Origin: Methylobacterium bullatum
GTDB taxonomy: Bacteria; Pseudomonadota; Alphaproteobacteria; Rhizobiales; Beijerinckiaceae
Assembly: GCA_902712845.1 (NCBI GenBank)
Contig: LR743504.1
Location: 532,001 to 596,000 of the forward strand
Length of the DNA stretch: 64,000 nt
Reading direction: 5' to 3'
The notes beneath the pieces are model-generated. The model did not search any database, was not told the origin of the DNA, and saw only the letters and a program-made list of their open reading frames with translations. Below are positions 46,485 to 56,900 of the stretch, piece by piece. Within the stretch, counting starts at the first letter, position 1. Each line of letters opens with the position of its first letter. The position numbers and the translations under genes were made by a program.

Positions 46485-46605
46485 TACGGCGGCACCCGCC
46501 TCGAAGGAGGCCTTCAGGGATCATGCGAGAAACGGAAGCCTCCTTCGAGGCCTTCGCTACGCTACGCCGCCCCGGGATGAGAGCGAGCGGGGCGAAACCG
46601 ACAGT
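46485..46605. repeat. Dispersed palindromic intergenic element, copy 2
   Basis: CCTCGAAGGAGGC (46499-46511) pairs with GCCTCCTTCGAGG (46538-46550), followed by GGCCTTCGCTACGCTACGCC and a partial outer arm (GGGATGAGAG). The core and the downstream GGCCTTCGCT match the element at 18800-18925, but the outer arms are degraded. It sits between the convergent acyl-CoA synthetase and typA genes. Confidence 0.7.
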
Positions 46606-46631
46606 GGAATTCGGTGCGCCAACGTCGCTCT

Positions 46632-46667
46632 GCGCAAAAAGAAAAGGCCGGGCAAAGCCCGGCCTTT
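46632..46667 (-). terminator. Rho-independent terminator of typA
   Basis: AAAGGCCGGGC (46643-46653) pairs with GCCCGGCCTTT (46657-46667) around AAA. Read on the minus strand the stem is followed by a T-rich tract (46634-46645), as expected for the typA transcript ending at 46693. Confidence 0.88.
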
Positions 46668-46692
46668 CCAGCAAGTCTCGATGACGTATCGC

Positions 46693-48513
<1,821 letters not shown>

Positions 48514-48869
48514 AAGGTATCCGGCAGCGAGAAGAGCCCGTCACGCGACGGGCCGCAGGGATGCGGCCGGCAGCGCCGGGTCACGGGATCGAGCTATCGC
48601 GTCGCAATAGAAGGTGTCGGGCGTTCCGGCAAGGGGCATGGACCGCGTGTCTGCCACTCATCTCACGCGGATCCGCGCGCCACGGCAGCGGGTCCGTCGC
48701 TTCATGGGCGGAAACGGCGAGGGCGGGTAGACGCTGTCCTGCGGTCCACATGCGGTCTGCCGCGCAGCAACAGGGCGACCCTGAGGCGACCGGGAACGCC
48801 AACGGGCCGAGGGACAACATCCGGAACCCGTCCGAGCCCCTCGGTTTTCGCGAGGCTAGGCCCTGGCGG

Positions 48870-49223
48870 TCAGTCGCCTGTCCCGCACGCGCTCGCGTCG
48901 ATGCTTGATGCGTAGGCGCCCATGATCGCTGCCAGCAGACCCGGAAAGCGAGATTCCACCTCGGCGCAACGCGAGCGGTTCCGCATCTCCACGCCGTGAC
49001 GTTCACAGTGGATCAATCCGGCCTCGCGCAGCACCTTGAAATGGCTCGATAGCGAGGATTTCGGGATGATCTGGTCTCCCATCGCGGACAAGGCCGAGCA
49101 AGCCTCGACGCAGCCCGCGCTCCTGATCCGCGCGAAGATCACCGCGCGGCGAGGATCGGACAGGGCGTGGAGGATCGCTTGCGGCTGGACGTCCTCGATG
49201 GCGGGGTGAAACAGGGGCCTCAT
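48870..49223 (-). CDS. ArsR-type helix-turn-helix regulator
   Basis: A 117-residue winged-helix protein: AILHALSDPRRAVIFARIRS, SSLSSHFKVLREAGLIHCER (recognition helix) and GVEMRNRSRCAEVESRFPGL. Three Cys in the region between helices (GCVEACSALSA) and one at the wing could sense redox or metal, but this is an inference. The start at 49223 gives a normal length; the longer frame from 49328 covers the intergenic region. Divergent from an SDR gene, its probable target. Confidence 0.82.
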   Translation of the reverse strand: MRPLFHPAIEDVQPQAILHALSDPRRAVIFARIRSAGCVEACSALSAMGDQIIPKSSLSSHFKVLREAGLIHCERHGVEMRNRSRCAEVESRFPGLLAAIMGAYASSIDASACGTGD

Positions 49224-49258
49224 AATTTGTCCATATGGGGACTTGATCTTCGCTCGTT

Positions 49259-49279
49259 TAGTTCCGAAGTTCCGAACTA
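49259..49279. promoter_or_regulatory. Palindromic operator candidate between ArsR-type regulator and SDR gene
   Basis: A 21-bp near-palindrome with perfect 6-bp ends TAGTTC (49259-49264) and GAACTA (49274-49279) and a core made of two GTTCCGAA direct repeats. It lies between divergent starts (49223 and 49331), the standard site for an ArsR-type repressor controlling both genes. Confidence 0.55.
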
Positions 49280-49330
49280 TGGGACCAAGCCGGCCAGTCG
49301 GCAGCCGGTCCCCGACGAAGGATAGCACAC

Positions 49331-50077
49331 ATGTCGAAGCTTGACGGAAAGGTCGCTGTCGTGACCGGCGGATCGAAGGGCATCGGTGCGGCGATCGCCA
49401 AAGCCCTGGCGAAGGACGGCGCGGCCGTAGTTGTCAACTACGTATCCAGCAAGGCCGGAGCCGAAGCCGTGGTCGAGGCCATCACGTCGGCCGGGGGCAA
49501 GGCCATCGCAGTCCAGGCGGACGTGTCCAAGGCCGCCCAGGCACAGGAATTGATCGAGGCAGCCGTGAAGCGGTTCGGCCGGCTCGACGTGCTGGTCAAC
49601 AATTCCGGCGTCTATGAATTCGCGTCGATCGAGGACATCACCGAAGAGCATTATCGCCGTCTCTTCGACGTCAATGTGCTCGGCGTCCTGCTTGCGACCC
49701 AGGCGGCGGCCAAGCATCTCGGAGAAGGCGGCAGCGTCGTCAACATCTCCTCGGCGATCACCCATGTGCATACGCCGAGCGCGGCGGTCTATGCCGGCAC
49801 CAAGGGTGCCTTGAACGCGATCTCGGACGTCCTCGCCAACGAGCTTGCCCCACGCAAGATCCGTGTCAACGTGGTCAGCCCCGGCTTCGTGGTGACCGAG
49901 GGTACCCACACGGCCGGCATCGTCGGCTCCGATATGGAAGCGGGGTTCATCGCGCAGACACCGCTCGGCCGGGCCGGCCAGCCGGACGATATCGCCGAGG
50001 TCGTCGCATTCCTCGCATCCAACGATGCCCGGTGGTTGACCGGCGAGAACATCACCGCCAGCGGCGGCATTCGCTGA
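49331..50077 (+). CDS. SDR-family oxidoreductase (FabG-like)
   Basis: A 248-residue classical short-chain dehydrogenase: cofactor motif VTGGSKGIGAAIAKALA (residues 11-27), NNSG, catalytic Ser in NISSAITHVH and YAGTKGAL (Tyr-x-x-x-Lys), VNVVSPGFV. Lys/Arg placement suggests NADPH. Substrate unknown. GAAGGA lies 9 nt before the ATG. Probably repressed by the divergent ArsR-type regulator. Confidence 0.88.
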   Translation: MSKLDGKVAVVTGGSKGIGAAIAKALAKDGAAVVVNYVSSKAGAEAVVEAITSAGGKAIAVQADVSKAAQAQELIEAAVKRFGRLDVLVNNSGVYEFASIEDITEEHYRRLFDVNVLGVLLATQAAAKHLGEGGSVVNISSAITHVHTPSAAVYAGTKGALNAISDVLANELAPRKIRVNVVSPGFVVTEGTHTAGIVGSDMEAGFIAQTPLGRAGQPDDIAEVVAFLASNDARWLTGENITASGGIR

Positions 50078-50092
50078 CGCGACACAACACGG

Positions 50093-50127
50093 CCCGCGCG
50101 TGCCCCGTCGGCAGGAGCACGCGCGGG
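50093..50127. terminator. Hairpin between convergent SDR and M20 genes
   Basis: CCCGCGCGTGC (50093-50103) pairs with GCACGCGCGGG (50117-50127), 13-nt loop, no T-run. It sits in the 72-bp gap between the two stops. Confidence 0.5.
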
Positions 50128-50149
50128 GACACAGCCGCGACGCCCGCGC

Positions 50150-51439
50150 CTATCGCCCGAGCGCCTCGGTCCCGCACCATTCGGCCACGAACAGTGCCAT
50201 CGCGGTGGTGATCCGCTTGACCGAAGCGAGGCTGACGCGCTCGTCGAAACCGTGGATGTTCTCGCTCATCGGCCCGTAGCAAAGGGCCGGAACCCGGTCG
50301 TAGAGGGCATGGACGCGGGTATCGAGGTAGCTCGGCGACATGAAGCTCCGAAGGTCGGTCCCCGTGGCCCGCTCGTGCGCGGTGGCGAGCACGGCCTCGG
50401 CCTCCGAGCCTTCGTCCAGCTCGTAGCCTTCCGAGAAGAAGCCATTGAAGGCCACCACCGGCGGCGTCTTCGCCAGGAACGCGTCGGTTCGGGCGAAGTC
50501 CGCCACCGCCGCCTCGATCTCGCGGGCCGCATCAGCCGCGCCGACGCCCGGATAGATCGCGATCCGGCACGCGATCCGGCACCAGGCGGGCACCGACGAG
50601 GCCCAATCACCCCCCTCGATCCGGCCGACATTGAGGTTGATCGGATGCGCCTCGCCCTCGAAATGGCGGCGCCCCGCCTTGCGGACGTTCCACGATTCCT
50701 CGAGTTCGCGCAGAGCCCCGATCACCCGGTAGGCCGCGTCGATAGCGTTGGCTCCCGCCCCCATCTCACGGACATGGACGGGCGTACCCCGCACCTCGAC
50801 CGTGAACCACAGCACGCCGGTATTGGCGCGCACGAGCTTCTCGTCCTCGGGTTCGGGGATCAGCACGGCGTCGGCCCTGTAGCCATGCAGATGGGCCATC
50901 AGAGCACCGTTGCCGGTGGATTCCTCCTCGACCACGGACTGGACCGTCACCGTGGCAGCCGGCTGAAGCCCGATCCGGGCCAGCGCATCGAGGGCGAAAA
51001 GGTTGGCGGCGTGGCCGGCCTTCATGTCGGCGGCACCCCTTCCATACATCCAGTCGCCCCGGATCACGGGATCGAAGGGTGGGTGGCTCCACAGGTCGCG
51101 GGGACCGGGGGGTACGACGTCCACATGCGCTTGCAGGATCAATGAGCGGCCGGTCTCATGCCGGGGCCGGTGGATGCCGACGACGAGGGGCGCATCGGAA
51201 TGCTCCGGCGTGATCCGCCCCCCGCCGGGATGCGCGATGATGGCCGCATGGTCCATACGGACCCGCTCCATGGCGTAGCCGCGCTCCCTCAGGCAGCGGA
51301 AGACGTAGTCCTGAATCGCGTGCTCGGCCCCCCGAACCGAGCCGAACCGGACGAGGGCCTGGATATGGGCCACCTGCTCGGCGAAGCCCAACTCCACGGA
51401 GGTGGCAATACGGTCCGCGAGAGCAGGTTCGAGCGCCAT
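50150..51439 (-). CDS. M20 family peptidase/deacylase (ArgE/DapE-like)
   Basis: A 429-residue zinc hydrolase: LILQAHVDVVPPGP (His and Asp), MYGRGAADMKAG (bridging Asp), VVEEESTGNGAL (Glu pair) and the dimerisation domain between. The group includes acetylornithine deacetylase, succinyl-diaminopimelate desuccinylase and N-formyl/acetyl amino-acid hydrolases; the substrate cannot be read from these motifs. ATG at 51439 with GAGGA upstream is chosen over 51487. Confidence 0.87.
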   Translation of the reverse strand: MALEPALADRIATSVELGFAEQVAHIQALVRFGSVRGAEHAIQDYVFRCLRERGYAMERVRMDHAAIIAHPGGGRITPEHSDAPLVVGIHRPRHETGRSLILQAHVDVVPPGPRDLWSHPPFDPVIRGDWMYGRGAADMKAGHAANLFALDALARIGLQPAATVTVQSVVEEESTGNGALMAHLHGYRADAVLIPEPEDEKLVRANTGVLWFTVEVRGTPVHVREMGAGANAIDAAYRVIGALRELEESWNVRKAGRRHFEGEAHPINLNVGRIEGGDWASSVPAWCRIACRIAIYPGVGAADAAREIEAAVADFARTDAFLAKTPPVVAFNGFFSEGYELDEGSEAEAVLATAHERATGTDLRSFMSPSYLDTRVHALYDRVPALCYGPMSENIHGFDERVSLASVKRITTAMALFVAEWCGTEALGR

Positions 51440-51514
51440 CGATCGTCCTCGTGAAAGCCTGTCGAACAGACCGTCACATAGGCCCATCCGATCCGGCGGA
51501 AACCCGCCGCCAGC

Positions 51515-51853
51515 TCAGATGAAGAAGGCAATGGCCATGGCGACGGGCAGGGCGGCGATGGCCGCCGGACGGATCCAGGCCGGACGATAGGACATCAGCG
51601 CCACGACGATGAGCGCGGCCCCGGTGAGCGAGCCGAGCCATTGCACCGGACCGAAATTCCAGTCCGCCGTGATGACGGCTGCGGCAAAGGCCAGGGCGAT
51701 GAAAAGCCAGCCCGCCACACGGAACGCTCTGTCCCGCCGCCGGGAGGGGTGCCCGTGGAACAGGGTCCGGCCATGCCGGTCCATGCTCAGGCAGAGGCAG
51801 GCGAGACCGGAGAAGCTCAGGAGTGAGGTGAGGGATACGGCGACGGGCGTCAT
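51515..51853 (-). CDS. DUF3325-like small membrane protein
   Basis: A 112-residue protein with three or four hydrophobic segments (SLTSLLSFSGLACLCLSMDR, VAGWLFIALAFAAAVI, LGSLTGAALIVVALMS, AAIAALPVAMAIAFFI). It overlaps the PepSY gene in an ATGA arrangement at 51850-51853. Genes of this type regularly follow a PepSY protein in iron-uptake-associated clusters. Function unknown. Confidence 0.7.
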   Translation of the reverse strand: MTPVAVSLTSLLSFSGLACLCLSMDRHGRTLFHGHPSRRRDRAFRVAGWLFIALAFAAAVITADWNFGPVQWLGSLTGAALIVVALMSYRPAWIRPAAIAALPVAMAIAFFI

Positions 51854-53370
51854 GCTCGGACGAGATCTCCGGTGGTACGGGCGGACTCTCTCCACGCCCC
51901 CTCGTGGCGCCCGAGCTTGCGCGCGCCGAAGAGGAAGACCAGCGCGAGCGCCACCATGGCGGCGTCGAAGCCCAGGAAGTCGGCACGCCATCCCGTCTGT
52001 GCCCAATCGACCAGGGGAACGGCGAGGAAGAGAAGCGCGGCGGCATAGCTCATTTCGCGCCATGCCCGGCGATGCGGGCGAGCGAGAGGGATCAGTGCGG
52101 CGAGGAGCCAAATTCCGAAGAACACGCCGCCTTCCCAGGATTCCCTAGCGGCCCATTCTACCGGAACGAGGCGGTTGGCGAGGAAGAGCGCCGCCATGCC
52201 GATGGGCAGGCCGAGGATCGTGCCGATGTTGAGCGCATGAACGAGGCGCCAGCCGGGGGCGGGACGGACGACGCCCTTCGGCGCCCGCGCCACGGTCCAC
52301 AGGACGAGGCCAGTGGCGATGGCGGCGCAGCCCATCAGGCCGGACAGGAAGAACAGGATGCGCAGGGCCGGCCCGGCGAAATGCGCCTCGTGCAAGCCGA
52401 CGAAGCTCGTATAGGCATGCGCCGCCGGCTTCAGCGGCCCGGTCCGTTCGACCACCTCTCCGGTCACCGCGTGGAAGGCGATCTGCGGATGGCGATGGGC
52501 GAGCCCATGGGGCTCCTCGAACACCGCCACCACGGTGGCATTGGCATCACCGGGATTGTTGATCGAGACCATCTCGAGCGGCTCGCTCACCTCGGCCTGG
52601 GCGCGGCGGATGAGAGGACCGAGCGGCGCCGGCTCGGCCGGCTTGCCCTCGGCGGCTCGCCAGGCCGGCATCTGGCCCGACTCGACGTAGAAGCGCAGCT
52701 CGTCGCCCTTGTAGGCGCTCACCATTCCCCACGGCATGTACATGAGGGCGAGCGAGACGATGCCCGTATAGGTGATCATCAGGTGGAACGGCAGCGCCAG
52801 AACACCGGTGACGTTGTGCGCGTCGAGCCAACCGCGCTGGGCGGATTTCGAACGCCGGAAGGTGAAGAAATCGGCGAAGATCCGGCGATGGGTGACGATG
52901 CCGCTGATGAGGGCGACGAGCAGGACCATCGCGCAGATGCCGACGATCCAGCGGCCGAGGGCCGGGAGCATCTGCAACTCGAAATGGAAGCGGTAGAAGA
53001 AGTCGCCGCCCTGTGTCGCCCGGGCCTCTGTCGGCGCACCGGTATCCGGATCGAGGAGAGCCTTACCAAACTCGCCGTCCGGCGTGACCATCCAATAGGC
53101 GCCGATATACGGCTTGTCGGGCTGCGGCACGCCAACATACCAAGCCATCGCCTTCGGGGCATGGACCTTGAGATACGCGACCCCGAGTTCGGTCGCGCGA
53201 ACCACGTCGTATTCCGCCCGCGCACGTAATTCGGGTCGCATCCAGAGAGAGATGTCGGACTTGTAGTAGGTGGCGGTGCCGGTGACGAAGACGGCGAACA
53301 TCACCCAGCCGGTGACGAGCCCCGCCCAGGTGTGCAGCCATGCCATCGATTGGCGAAACCCCTGCTTCAT
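51850..53370 (-). CDS. PepSY-associated transmembrane protein (PiuB-like)
   Basis: A 506-residue inner-membrane protein with PepSY_TM architecture: first helix WLHTWAGLVTGWVMFAVFVT, a periplasmic loop, a His-containing core (FHFELQMLPALGRWIVGICA, HNVTGVLALPFHLMITYTG) and a C-terminal group of helices. Relatives (PiuB, FsrB-like) are reported as iron-regulated and are thought to act in reduction or handling of siderophore iron. Overlaps both neighbours by 4 nt, so the three proteins are made together. Confidence 0.83.
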   Translation of the reverse strand: MKQGFRQSMAWLHTWAGLVTGWVMFAVFVTGTATYYKSDISLWMRPELRARAEYDVVRATELGVAYLKVHAPKAMAWYVGVPQPDKPYIGAYWMVTPDGEFGKALLDPDTGAPTEARATQGGDFFYRFHFELQMLPALGRWIVGICAMVLLVALISGIVTHRRIFADFFTFRRSKSAQRGWLDAHNVTGVLALPFHLMITYTGIVSLALMYMPWGMVSAYKGDELRFYVESGQMPAWRAAEGKPAEPAPLGPLIRRAQAEVSEPLEMVSINNPGDANATVVAVFEEPHGLAHRHPQIAFHAVTGEVVERTGPLKPAAHAYTSFVGLHEAHFAGPALRILFFLSGLMGCAAIATGLVLWTVARAPKGVVRPAPGWRLVHALNIGTILGLPIGMAALFLANRLVPVEWAARESWEGGVFFGIWLLAALIPLARPHRRAWREMSYAAALLFLAVPLVDWAQTGWRADFLGFDAAMVALALVFLFGARKLGRHEGAWRESARTTGDLVRA

Positions 53371-53690
53371 GCGGGTTGCACCGTGCTGCCCAGGGCGAGC
53401 CAGAGACCGGCACCCAGGCACAAAGCCGGAAGCGCCAGCCCTATCGCTGCGCGGGCGAGGGTACGGGCGGAGAAGACCCAGATCACTGCACCCGCCATGA
53501 TCGCGAAGCTCGCCAGGGTGGCGGAGGCAACGGCTTCCGAACGGTCCAGAGGCAAGGTCAGGGACAGGAAGGCCGTGGCGATGGCCGCGAGGGCATAGCC
53601 TCCGAAGATCGCGAGAAGGGTCCGGCCCGCCACCATCAGGCGGTAGCGGCCCTGCGATGGCCGTGCATTCGGCTTGGTCGTATCCGTCAT
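53367..53690 (-). CDS. DUF3649-like small membrane protein
   Basis: A 107-residue protein with three hydrophobic helices (TLLAIFGGYALAAIATAFLS, ATLASFAIMAGAVIWVFSAR, AIGLALPALCLGAGLWLALG) and a hydrophilic start. First gene of the DUF3649/PepSY/DUF3325 set. In other bacteria a TonB-dependent receptor usually precedes it; here the upstream neighbour is the divergent helicase gene, so the receptor is absent or elsewhere. Confidence 0.72.
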   Translation of the reverse strand: MTDTTKPNARPSQGRYRLMVAGRTLLAIFGGYALAAIATAFLSLTLPLDRSEAVASATLASFAIMAGAVIWVFSARTLARAAIGLALPALCLGAGLWLALGSTVQPA

Positions 53691-53996
53691 CGGCAGGCAG
53701 CACCGGATTGCGAGGAGCGAATGGCAGGCGGGCTCGGCACGGCAACGCCAGCGAAACGGATGGCCTCGACGCCGCGACGACCGGCAACTTTATCGAGATG
53801 CCAGTCACCATCGCTATACAAAGCCTCGTCTTGCTCGGGCAATCAGTATGTTATGGAACGATTCTAGATACGCCGTACCATGAGAGTTCAGGCAAACCCT
53901 GAGCCCGACGAGCATCGGTGCGGTCGCCGGGCGAGTCTTGCGGGTGCGAACGCCACGCCTGTAGAACCCTTGCCGAATGGCGGGGAACCGGGCGCG

Positions 53997-56900
53997 ATGG
54001 ACGATACGCTCGAAGCGTCGGAGGGGGCTCGCACGCGTTGCGGTCTCGCCTGCACGATCGCCGATCATGCCAGCGTCGCATCCTGGCAGAACGGGATTCC
54101 GCTCATCCGGGACATCACCCTGACCAACGGCGGCGATGCCGATCTTGCTGACGTCACCCTTCATGTCGGTGCGACGCCACCGCTGTTCCGCACCACTACC
54201 GTGCCGATCCAGCGGATCGCCGCAGGAGGCGTCCAGCGCATCGACTCACCGGATCTGCGGATCGACGGAGCGATCTTCGCAGAATTGCGGGAGAGCGGTC
54301 TTTGTACCGTCACGCTGACGTTGACGGCTCCAACCGAGGGGAGCGATCGGGCGGGCGAGCTCGCGCGGGAGGAGTTCGACTTGCGGCTCCTGCCGCCCTC
54401 CCATTGGGGAGGCGCGGATGCGGCGCCCGAACTGCTCGCGGCCTTCGTCAGGCCCAACGACCCGGCCGTGGACGGCATCCTGCGCTCCGCCGCCGCGATC
54501 CTCGACCGGGCAAGGCGAAGCACCGCCTTCGACGGCTATCGCAGCGGAAGGAGGGCCAGGGCGTGGGAGATGGCGGAGGCGATCCACGCGGCGATGGCGG
54601 CCCTGCGGATCACCTACGTGCTGCCGCCCGCGAGTTTCGAACGGTCGGGACAGAAGGTCCGCGAGCCCGGCGCGATCGTGGAGCGGAGGCTCGCCACCTG
54701 CCTCGACCTCACCCTGCTCTGGGCCGCCTGCTGCGAGCAGGCCGGGCTCAATCCGCTCCTGATCCTTACCCGCGATCACGCGCTCCTCGGGCTGTGGCTC
54801 GTGGACGAGACCCTGCCGGAAACGGTCGGCGACGACGCCCAGGCCCTGCGGAAGCGCCGTGACCTGCAGGAACTGGTCCTGATCGAGACCATCGTTCTCA
54901 CCGCCGATCCACCAGGGAGTTTCGCGGATGCGGTGGCGGCCGGCGCGCGCCTGATCGATGCGGATGCAGAGTCCCCCCTGGAGATGGTCCTCGATCTGCG
55001 GCGCACCCGGTTATCCAGCATCTCCCCCCTCGATACGGGCGAGCCCGGCGCACGGGCGCCGGCTCCGGAAATCGCGGCTGCGCTCGTCCAGGCGCTCGGC
55101 GCGCCGCCGTCCTTCGTCGAAGATCTCCCCGCTCCCCGCCTCGATCTGCCCCGTCGCGAGCCCCGCGACCGGCTGGAAGCCTGGAAGCTGCGGCTCCTCG
55201 ACCTGACCCTGCGGAACAAGCTCCTCAACTTCAAACCGGGCAAGGGATCACTCACCCTCGATTGCCCTGAGCCGGGTGCGTTCGAAGACGCCCTCGCGGC
55301 GGGCCGCGCCTTCCGGCTCGTCGCCCGTCCGCCCTCCGAGGCATCGGTCGGCGCGTCGGACGTCGAACGCGGCGAGATCGCCGCCGATGTCGGAACGGAA
55401 GAACTGGAGGCCCGCCTCACCGACCTGTTCCGGCTCGCCCGCGGCAGCTTCGAGGAGGGCGGCGCCAACGTCCTGTTCCTCGCCTTCGGCTTCCTCACCT
55501 GGACACGGGGCAACGGTATGCCGCCCGCCCGCGCACCGCTGCTGCTGGTGCCGGCGGCCCTGAGCCGCGCCAGCGTCCGCGCCGGTTTCCGCCTCGTCCG
55601 GCACGACGAGGAGGCGCGCCTCAACCCGACGCTGCTCGAAATGCTGCGTCAGGATTTCGACCTCGACATGCCGGATTTCGCCGAGGGCTTGCCGGGCGAC
55701 GAATCCGGCCTCGAGGTGGAGGCGGTCTGGCGGATCGTGCGCACCCATATCCGCGACCTGAAGGGGTTCGAGGTCACGACCGAGGTGGTGCTCTCGGCCT
55801 TCTCCTTCACCAAGTTCCTGATGTGGAAGGATCTGAGCGAGCGGACGGACCTCCTGAAGCGCAGCCCGGTGGTGCGCCACCTCCTCGACACGCCGAAACA
55901 GGCCTACGGCGACGGGGCAGGCTTTCCCGTGCCGGAGCGCCTCGACGCGGAGCATCCGCCTTCCGGTATCTTCACGCCGCTGCTTGCCGATTCTTCCCAG
56001 GTCTCGGCGATCCTCGCGGCCGCCTCGGGCAAGGATTTCGTGCTGTTCGGGCCGCCCGGCACAGGCAAGAGCCAAACCATCGCCAACATGATCGCGCAGT
56101 GCCTGGCGCTCGGGCGCACGGTGCTGTTCGTCTCGCAGAAGAGCGCCGCCCTGGAGGTGGTGCGCCGGCGCCTCGACGCAGTGGGGCTGGGCGCCTGCTG
56201 CCTCGAAGTCCATGCGGCCAAAGCCCAGAAGACGCACGTCATCGCGCAACTACGCGAGGCCTGGGCCGCGAGGGGCGGCGAGAGCGTCCCCTGGGAGGAC
56301 GCGGCCACCGATCTCCAGCGCCGCCGAGAGGGCCTGAACGGCGTGGTGGAGAGCTTGCACGCCACACGAGCGAACGGACTCAGCGCCCACGCGGCCATGG
56401 CGCGGGTCATCGCCGACCGACAGGCCGGCCGGGACGGTCTCAGCCTCGTCTGGCCGAAGGACGCGACCTCCGCTCCCGGCCACCGCGATAGCCTGCGCGC
56501 CCAGTGCGGTGAGCTTGCCGCCCTTCGCCCAATCGTCGGGGACATCGCGAACCATCCCCTCCGGGGCATCGGAGCGATCGCTTGGTCGCCCCTGTGGCGG
56601 GCCGAGATGGAGCAGGCTGTTCCCGAACTCGCCCGCACCTTGCCGGACTTCGCGACATCCGGCCAGCGTCTCGCCGAGGCGATGGGCCTGACGCCCCTCG
56701 GCCGGACCTATGACGGCCTGCGCGCCCTCTCCTCCCTCGCCGCCGCCCTGTTTCGGCCGGAGGCGCGGATGGGCCTGCGCTTCCTCGGCCCCGGAGGCGC
56801 GGCCCTGCGCCAGGCCGTCGAGGCGCGCCGCACTCGACAGGACGAGCGCGCCCGGCTGAACGCCCGGCTCTTCGTCCCCTACGCCCCCTCGGTGTTCGGC

